A stretch of DNA of 64,000 bases from Microbacterium sp. XT11 (GTDB lineage Bacteria > Actinomycetota > Actinomycetes > Actinomycetales > Microbacteriaceae), in NCBI RefSeq assembly GCF_001513675.1, contig NZ_CP013859.1:2047081-2111080 (forward strand), in the 5' to 3' direction. The notes beneath the pieces are model-generated. The model was not told the DNA's origin and did no database searches. It worked only from the letters and a program-made list of their open reading frames with translations. The position numbers and the translations under genes were made by a program. Below are positions 58,446 to 64,000 of this stretch, one piece after another; positions within the stretch are counted from its first letter, which is position 1, and every line of letters begins with the position of its first letter.

Positions 58446-60374
58446 ATGGAGTGGGTGGAACTGGGTCTGGGTGTTCTGGCGACCGCCGCGATCATTCTCA
58501 TCCCCGGGCTCGTCGTCGGTCTCGTGCTCGGATTCAGGGGCTTCGCGGCCTTTGCTCTCGCCGTACCTGCCGGTACGACCGTCATCGTGTCCGCCGCGCT
58601 CATCGCTCCCATTGCGGGACTGAGATGGGGGATCCTCCCCGTGCTGCTCGTCGCGGCGGCCGTCGTCCTGGTCGCGGCGGGACTGCGATTCGCGCTCTGG
58701 CGCGCACGGGCGCTTCGCTTCACCGTGCCCGGGCTCTCCCGCGTCGGCGTGTTCGCCCTCATCGGCAGCTGTGTCGTGGGCGCTGCACAGTTGCTGTTCG
58801 TGATCGGTTCGCCGGAGAACATCTCTCAGACCTTCGACAACATCTTCCATCTCAACGCGATCCGCTATGCCCTCGACACCGGCTCGGCCTCGCCCCTGAC
58901 GATCGGCTCGATGACCAGCGCGGCCAGCGGGGGCCTGCCCTTCTATCCGTCCGGGTGGCACGCGGTCGCTTCGCTGGTCGTGCAACTGACCGGTGCAGGG
59001 ATCCCGGTCGTCTCCAACGCGGTGATGATCTTCTTCGGCGCGCTTGCGTGGCCCGTCTCCGTGCTGCTGCTGACGTTCGTGCTGTTCGGGTCGGATCGAG
59101 TGGTTCTGGTCGTGGCAGCCGCCATCGCAGTCGCCATCCCCGCGTTCCCTCTGCTCCTGGTCGAGTACGGGGTTCTCTTCCCGTACATGATGTCGCTGAG
59201 CCTGATCGCCGTTCCCCTGGCCTGCGTCATCGAGGCGTGCCGACGTGCGTCATGGGCGGACCGCTGGCCTTTGGTCGTGGCGGCGATCGGCTGCCTGCCG
59301 GGGATCGCCGTGGCCCACCCCGGCGGCTTCGTCGCCCTTCTCGTGTTCGTCAGCGTGGTGCTCGCGGTGGCGTGGCTCGGTCTGATGTTCTCCGCCGCAG
59401 GTCGACGGCGCAAAGTTCTGGCGTCTGTGTCGGCTGCCGTCTTCATCGCGATCGCGGTCGCCGCATGGTACGTCCTCCGACCCGTCGCCGACGCACGTTC
59501 GTGGCTGCCGACCGAGACGGTCGGCCAAGCGGTCGGGGAGGTGCTCACCGCCTCGGTGTGGTTCGCGCCCATCAACGTCGTGGTGGCTGTTCTGGCGGCG
59601 ACGGGGGCCGTGGTGGCTGCGCGCAGACGCGCGCGCGAAGACTGGATCGCCCTCGGTTTCCTGGCCGCAGCCGGCGGACTGTACATCGTCGTCTCGGGGG
59701 TGCCGTATCTGACCCTTCGCGACATCCTCACCGGGGCGTGGTACAACAACGCTCCGAGGCTCGCAGCACTCCTCGCGTTCGCGTGGGTCCCTCTCGCGGC
59801 CACGGGCGGCCAGAGACTCTGGACGATGATCTCGCCATGGCTGGCCCGGATCACCGGCTCTGGACTTCGCCGCGGCGTCGTCGCCGTCGTCGCGATCGTG
59901 GTTCTGCTGGTGCTTCCGCAAACCGGAAGCATGCGTCAGGCGGTGGCCAGCGCACACGGCGCGTTCGCTGTGACCGACGAATCGCCTCTGTTGACGACTG
60001 ATGAACTGGCGCTCATCCATCGGCTCGACCGCGTGGTCCCTGAGGACGCCGTGATCCTTGGCAGTCCCTGGACCGGTACGGCGTTGGCGTACGCTCTCGC
60101 CGATCGACGCGTCGTGATGCCGCACACGCTCATGGACATCACCGAGGATATGTCGGTGTTGCTCGACGGTCTCGACAGCGCGGAGCCAGGCGGCAAGGTC
60201 TGTGATGCCGTCGACCGGCTCGGAGTGGACTACGTCCTCGATTTCGGGGAGCAAGAGGTCAACGGCGGCGAGCACGAGTACAAGGGACTCGACCATCTGA
60301 GCAGCTCGTCCGCCGTGGAAGAGATCGACGCGGTCGGCGATGCGGTGCTCTATCAGATCGTGCTGTGCGGATGA
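58446..60374 (+). CDS. DUF6541-like polytopic membrane protein
   Basis: 642 residues with about 12-13 membrane helices in the first ~500 and a soluble C-terminal domain. QTFDNIFHLNAIRYALDTGSA, GGLPFYPSGWHAV and AHPGGFVALLVF match the actinobacterial DUF6541 pattern; HPSGWH-like and D/H motifs near the first outside loop recall GT-C transferases. The soluble end (ILGSPWTGTALAYALADRR) resembles that of other GT-C membrane enzymes. Function unproven; a lipid-linked sugar transferase is inference. Confidence 0.68.
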   Translation: MEWVELGLGVLATAAIILIPGLVVGLVLGFRGFAAFALAVPAGTTVIVSAALIAPIAGLRWGILPVLLVAAAVVLVAAGLRFALWRARALRFTVPGLSRVGVFALIGSCVVGAAQLLFVIGSPENISQTFDNIFHLNAIRYALDTGSASPLTIGSMTSAASGGLPFYPSGWHAVASLVVQLTGAGIPVVSNAVMIFFGALAWPVSVLLLTFVLFGSDRVVLVVAAAIAVAIPAFPLLLVEYGVLFPYMMSLSLIAVPLACVIEACRRASWADRWPLVVAAIGCLPGIAVAHPGGFVALLVFVSVVLAVAWLGLMFSAAGRRRKVLASVSAAVFIAIAVAAWYVLRPVADARSWLPTETVGQAVGEVLTASVWFAPINVVVAVLAATGAVVAARRRAREDWIALGFLAAAGGLYIVVSGVPYLTLRDILTGAWYNNAPRLAALLAFAWVPLAATGGQRLWTMISPWLARITGSGLRRGVVAVVAIVVLLVLPQTGSMRQAVASAHGAFAVTDESPLLTTDELALIHRLDRVVPEDAVILGSPWTGTALAYALADRRVVMPHTLMDITEDMSVLLDGLDSAEPGGKVCDAVDRLGVDYVLDFGEQEVNGGEHEYKGLDHLSSSSAVEEIDAVGDAVLYQIVLCG

Positions 60375-60428
60375 GGCCGGATCCCTGTCCGGGACGGGCG
60401 CACGTCGCGTGCTGAAGGAAGGAATGCC

Positions 60429-61319
60429 ATGACTCTGGAGATCTTCGTGCCGTTTTGGGGAGACCCGGGACTGCTGCGCGAGACCGTAGCCTCCGTGCAG
60501 ACACAGCGCAATCCGGACTGGCGTCTCATCGTGATCGATGACTGCTATCCGGACGAGTCGGTCCCCGAGTTCTTCCGCACGCTGGCGGACGAGCGCGTGA
60601 CCTACGTTCGGAACCCGCGGAACCTGGGGATCACGGAGAACTATCGGGAAGCGATCCGGCGGGCGACGACGCCGTACATCACCATCCTCGGATGTGATGA
60701 CCTGCTTCACCCCAACTACGTGGATGTGGTGTCGAACGTGGCAGAGCGCGTACCTGACGCCGACGTCATCCAGCCGGGAGTCGACGTCATCGATGAGTCC
60801 GGCGCCGTCGTGAGGCCTTTGGTCGATCGCGTGAAGCAGGGGCTCCTGGCTCCTCGGGGAGGGAAGGGGATCGCGGTGCTCCGAGCCGAGCGCATGGCGA
60901 CGAGCCTGATCCGCGGCGATTGGCTGTACTGGCCGTCGCTCACCTTCCGAACGGAGACGCTCAAGCGGATCGATTTCCGGGATGGCCTCCCGATCATCCA
61001 GGACCTTGCATTGCTCATGGATGTGGCCTTCGATGGCGGCGCTCTCGCCTACACGCCGGAGGTCGCCTTCTCGTATCGTCGGCACGGAGCGAGCGCCTCC
61101 CAGAAGACGCTGCTCGACGGGAGACGGTTCCGAGACGAGCGCAGCTACTACGCGATGGCCGCCGCGCTCGCGGACGCGAAGGGGTGGCGGACCACCCGGC
61201 GCGCAGCTCGGTGGCGGACGATGTCGCGTCTGCACGCCATCACGGAGCTTCCCGGAGTCCTCAGGCACGGAAACGGCGCTGGGATACAATCGACCCTGGC
61301 GCACATCTTCGCCGTCTGA
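60429..61319 (+). CDS. family 2 glycosyltransferase
   Basis: 296 residues. LEIFVPFWGDPGLLRETVASVQTQ, VIDDCYPDES and YITILGCDDLLHPNYVDVV (DD motif) define a GT-A fold; IIQDLALLMDVAFDGG supplies the acceptor-side acidic residue. A GAAGGA ribosome-binding site fixes the ATG. First of a run of three same-strand genes with the epimerase and acyltransferase. Confidence 0.88.
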   Translation: MTLEIFVPFWGDPGLLRETVASVQTQRNPDWRLIVIDDCYPDESVPEFFRTLADERVTYVRNPRNLGITENYREAIRRATTPYITILGCDDLLHPNYVDVVSNVAERVPDADVIQPGVDVIDESGAVVRPLVDRVKQGLLAPRGGKGIAVLRAERMATSLIRGDWLYWPSLTFRTETLKRIDFRDGLPIIQDLALLMDVAFDGGALAYTPEVAFSYRRHGASASQKTLLDGRRFRDERSYYAMAAALADAKGWRTTRRAARWRTMSRLHAITELPGVLRHGNGAGIQSTLAHIFAV

Positions 61320-61374
61320 AACCACATTTGGCGCGCGGCACGGACGTGCCGTTCTACACGCAGGAGGATTCCGC

Positions 61375-62511
61375 TTGTCCGAACACGTGCTCATCACCGG
61401 CGGCGCGGGATTCATCGGCACTCGGCTTGCCGCGAGGTTCACGCAAGACGGGCATCGCGTCACCGTCTTGGACGCGTTGATTCCTCAGGTTCACGGTGAT
61501 GACCCGGCGAGCACGTCGCCGCTCCTCCGCTCGCTCGACGGAGTAGCCGAGGTGAGGGTCGGCAGCGTGACGTCGACTGATGACCTGCGAGCCGCCCTTG
61601 ACGGAGTCACCGTCGTCGTGCACCTGGCGGCCGAGACCGGGACCGGACAGTCGATGTACGAGATCGACCGCTACGTCGAGACCAATGCAGGCGGCACCGC
61701 CAAGCTGCTCGACATCCTCGCCAATCAGGAGACGAGCGTCCGACGCATCGTGATCGCGTCGTCTCGGTCGATCTACGGTGAGGGTGCCTACGAGACGGAA
61801 GACGGCCGCCGTGTCTACCCGGGCCACCGGCGTGACGCCGACATGGCTGCAGGCGACTTCGATGTTCACATCGCGGGCGAGGGGGCGCTCCGCTTGGTGC
61901 CGACTCCGGAGGACGCGCTCATCCATCCTTCATCGGTGTACGGCATCACCAAGCAGATGCAGGAGTCGCTCGTCATGACGGTGGCACCGGCCATCGGGAT
62001 CGAGGGTGTAGCGGTCCGATATCAGAACGTCTACGGGCCTGGGCAATCCCTCAAGAACCCGTATACGGGAATCCTGTCGATCTTCTCCACCCTCATCCGC
62101 CAGGGGAAGGAGATCAACATCTTCGAGGACGGAGAGGAGAGCCGCGACTTCGTCTATATCGATGACGTGGTCGAGGCGACGTACCTGGCGGCGATCGATT
62201 CGCGCGCGGCAGGGCACACCTTCAACGTCGGTTCGGGAGTCGCGACATCCGTCAACGAAGTCGTGGCAGCCCTCTTCGACGCGTTCGGGCGCGAGGTCCC
62301 GACCAGGATCTCCGGTAACTACCGACTGGGCGACATTCGTCACAACGTCGCGGACACGCGACTCCTCACGGAGACCTTGGGCTTCACGCCGCGCGTTCCG
62401 TTCCGTGAAGGCGTGCGTGCATTCGTCGAGTGGGTGCTGTCGGAGCCGGTCGAAGAGGGCGGGTACCAGCGATCGCTCGACGAGATGAGCAAGCGGAAAC
62501 TGCTCAAGTGA
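61375..62511 (+). CDS. NAD-dependent epimerase/dehydratase (nucleotide-sugar SDR)
   Basis: 378 residues, starting at TTG. The extended SDR Rossmann motif HVLITGGAGFIGTRL is at the very start, HLAAETGTGQSM follows, SSRSIYGEGAY carries the Ser, and PSSVYGITKQMQE the YxxxK. VRYQNVYGPGQSLKNPYTG and FVYIDDVVEATYLAA fit the UDP-/dTDP-sugar epimerase group. The TTG is set by a perfect AGGAGG at 61362-61367. It overlaps the acyltransferase by 4 nt (GTGA). Substrate unknown. Confidence 0.9.
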   Translation: MSEHVLITGGAGFIGTRLAARFTQDGHRVTVLDALIPQVHGDDPASTSPLLRSLDGVAEVRVGSVTSTDDLRAALDGVTVVVHLAAETGTGQSMYEIDRYVETNAGGTAKLLDILANQETSVRRIVIASSRSIYGEGAYETEDGRRVYPGHRRDADMAAGDFDVHIAGEGALRLVPTPEDALIHPSSVYGITKQMQESLVMTVAPAIGIEGVAVRYQNVYGPGQSLKNPYTGILSIFSTLIRQGKEINIFEDGEESRDFVYIDDVVEATYLAAIDSRAAGHTFNVGSGVATSVNEVVAALFDAFGREVPTRISGNYRLGDIRHNVADTRLLTETLGFTPRVPFREGVRAFVEWVLSEPVEEGGYQRSLDEMSKRKLLK

Positions 62512-63650
62512 GCCGACGCCTGCTCCGAGCTTCGGAGTTCCCTTATCGGGAGAACAGCCTGAACCTCTTCCGGCTCGTCCTCGCCTTCCTTGTGCTGTTG
62601 GCACACGCGTTCTACATCGTCGGTCGCGATGACAGCCCCGGGTTCAACGGTGAGAACCTCGGCGGATGGGCGGTGATCGGCTTCTTCGTGATCAGCGGGT
62701 TCTTGATCACCCGCTCACGTTTTCGAACAGACCCGGGGACGTTCCTCGTCCATCGCATCGCGCGCATCGTGCCCGCGTTCATCGTCTGTCTCATCGTGAC
62801 GGCATTCGTGTTCGGACCCGCAGCGCAGATGATGGCTCACGGGTCTCTTGCCGGCTACCTCACGAACGCGCCCACCCCGCTCGAGTACATCTGGGGCAAC
62901 CTCTTCCTGCACGTCGACCAGTATCAGATCGGCTCGTCATTGTCGACGGTGCCGTATCCGGACGCGTGGAACGGCTCCCTCTGGACGCTCTACTTCGAGT
63001 TCCTGTGTTATCTGACCGTGTGGCTCCTCGGCGGCTTGGCGATCTATCGCCGGTCGATCGTGTTCGTCGCTTTCCTGTGGGTCGTGTCCGTCGTCGTCCG
63101 GATTCTGTCTGCGGCAGGAATCGATGGTGGCCTGGACGGCGACTTCGCTCTGTTCGCACGGCTGTTGCCGTATTTCCTCGGCGGCTCCCTCATCTATCTC
63201 GTGATCCAGAGATGGGGACTGGTGCCGCTCATCGGCCTTCTCGCCATCCCGCTCGCCGCTGTGCTGATGGTGTTCGTCCCGGTGGCGGGCGGTCCCGTCG
63301 CCGCGCCACTCATCGGATATGCGCTGCTGTACCTCGCCACGGTCGTTCCGCAACCACGATGGGTCGCCAGGAACGACGTCTCCTACGGCTTCTACATCTA
63401 TGCGTGGCCGGTACAGCAGCTCGTCGTTCTGGCGGGCGGGGCGGCGCTCGGTATAGCGGTCTACGTTCTGATCACGGTCGTCGTCACGTTCGTGCTCGCG
63501 TGGCTCAGCTGGACCCTCGTCGAGCGTCGATTCATGAGAATCGCCCGCGGTGCCTCGCGCGACTCGTCCCCGGACAGCGGCCCACGTTCATCGTTGCCAG
63601 ACCTGCCCGGACCGACGGGCTCGGAGAACGCCCCCTCCGTGACGCGCTGA
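62508..63650 (+). CDS. acyltransferase family 3 (OafA/YrhL-like) membrane protein
   Basis: 380 residues with about ten membrane helices. ENSLNLFRLVLAFLVLLAHAF near the N-terminus holds the family's R..A..V...H motif, FFVISGFLITRSRFR and FLVHRIARIVPAF are the next blocks, and NGSLWTLYFEFLCYL is the active-site region. It probably O-acetylates a surface polysaccharide. GTG start, coupled to the epimerase. The C-terminal tail (Ser/Pro-rich) is cytoplasmic and variable. Confidence 0.9.
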   Translation: MSRRLLRASEFPYRENSLNLFRLVLAFLVLLAHAFYIVGRDDSPGFNGENLGGWAVIGFFVISGFLITRSRFRTDPGTFLVHRIARIVPAFIVCLIVTAFVFGPAAQMMAHGSLAGYLTNAPTPLEYIWGNLFLHVDQYQIGSSLSTVPYPDAWNGSLWTLYFEFLCYLTVWLLGGLAIYRRSIVFVAFLWVVSVVVRILSAAGIDGGLDGDFALFARLLPYFLGGSLIYLVIQRWGLVPLIGLLAIPLAAVLMVFVPVAGGPVAAPLIGYALLYLATVVPQPRWVARNDVSYGFYIYAWPVQQLVVLAGGAALGIAVYVLITVVVTFVLAWLSWTLVERRFMRIARGASRDSSPDSGPRSSLPDLPGPTGSENAPSVTR

Positions 63651-63664
63651 GGCAGCGACCTGCG

Positions 63665-64000
63665 TCAACTGCGGCGTCGGAGCATGACCCGTCGTGTGGC
63701 CTCACACCAGAGGCGGATGAGCAGCACCCGCGATGTCAGTGCGGCGAGGATGCTGCGCGGTCGCTCGGCGGAGGCGTTGTCCTCGTGGATCCGGCGGAGA
63801 ACCGTCGCGCGGTCGATGTGCCGCAGGGATCCCGCCGTGTTCGCGGCGGTGACGATCCAGAGGTCGTGCGACTCGTACAGGAACTCTGGGAAGGGGAGGA
63901 GCAGGTCGAGAGCCTCTCTGCGGATCGCGAGCGCGCAGCCGAAGTACGGGGCGTTGCCCGCGAGCAGACGCAGCTCGTTGCGCAGCGTGCGGCCGTCGTC
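63665..64000 (-). CDS. glycosyltransferase family 2 protein, C-terminal part (cut by window edge)
   Basis: The last 111 residues before a TGA at 63665-63667; the 5' part lies beyond the window. NAPYFGCALAIRREALDLLLPFP, YESHDLWIVTAANTAG and RRIHEDNAS match the C-terminal half of GT2 enzymes (the ESHDLW acidic motif corresponds to the ED acceptor-base site and RRIHEDNAS to the usual RxHxxN). It converges on the acyltransferase gene, ending 14 bp from it. Confidence 0.8.
   Translation of the reverse strand, partial: DDGRTLRNELRLLAGNAPYFGCALAIRREALDLLLPFPEFLYESHDLWIVTAANTAGSLRHIDRATVLRRIHEDNASAERPRSILAALTSRVLLIRLWCEATRRVMLRRRS

Noticed and set aside
58446..63650. Horizontally acquired island in the surface-glycan region
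   Set aside because: Codon choice looks slightly more relaxed by eye, but there are no mobile genes, repeats or sharp boundaries; a GC and codon-usage calculation would be needed.

Overview
The window is chromosomal DNA of a high-GC actinobacterium. Gene content, gene order, GC-rich codon use, GTG/TTG starts and a TANNNT promoter style all suggest Microbacteriaceae, most likely Microbacterium (an inference; no 16S rRNA lies in the window). I see no phage, insertion sequence, CRISPR array or rRNA. Genes are tightly packed, many overlap by 4 nt (ATGA/GTGA), and no gap without a gene exceeds about 290 bases.

Layout. (1) 0-5.3 kb: short tandem repeats, a DEAD-box RNA helicase, divergent dapD/dapE of the succinylase route to diaminopimelate and lysine, and a PIG-V-like membrane mannosyltransferase; a DapC-like aminotransferase lies at 40 kb. 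(2) 5.3-11 kb: DUF3117 protein, O-methyltransferase, tatB, and an operon of MgtE/CBS-like protein, DUF1003 protein, Mrp ATPase and a YcxB-like membrane protein, an order recalling Rv1220c-Rv1234 of Mycobacterium tuberculosis. (3) 11-17.6 kb: alpha/beta hydrolase, MalY-type lyase, aminopeptidase P, EEP phosphatase, PHP phosphoesterase, DUF817 protein.

(4) 17.5-38 kb is the best conserved block and resembles Rv3193c-Rv3211: RhlE-type helicase, ferritin-like protein, DUF3107, the AdnA/AdnB end-resection machine, an apparently kinase-dead phosphotransferase-like protein, nudC, uvrD2, a cyclodehydratase-like zinc protein (Rv3196-type), a DUF2342 metalloprotease-like protein, a PDZ/Lon-S16 protease and a UPF0182 membrane protein. 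These genes combine double-strand break processing, nucleotide hygiene, RNA remodelling and envelope proteolysis. An initiator tRNA with a strong terminator follows at 38.1 kb.

(5) 38.3-42.6 kb: a probably truncated SRPBCC gene, nitrilase, DapC-like aminotransferase and an HtrA-type protease. (6) 42.7-48 kb: three CDP-glycerol glycerophosphotransferase-type genes (TagB/TagF) and a glycosyltransferase, probably for a teichoic-acid-like wall polymer. (7) 48-52.7 kb: birA, a PH-domain membrane protein, purK, purE and an LCP ligase. (8) 52.9-64 kb: surface assembly, with a wall-anchored protein carrying two sortase-type signals, DUF4012 protein, glycosyltransferases, a TagGH/Wzm-Wzt-type ABC exporter, DUF6541-like membrane protein, sugar-nucleotide epimerase, acyltransferase and a glycosyltransferase cut by the right edge.

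Across the window, 16 genes carry a TANNNT hexamer exactly 6 or 7 nt upstream of the start codon, and six more carry a weaker version. This is the signature expected of leaderless mRNAs and was used to choose many of the starts given here. All product names come from reading motifs and from memory of families; no database search was run.
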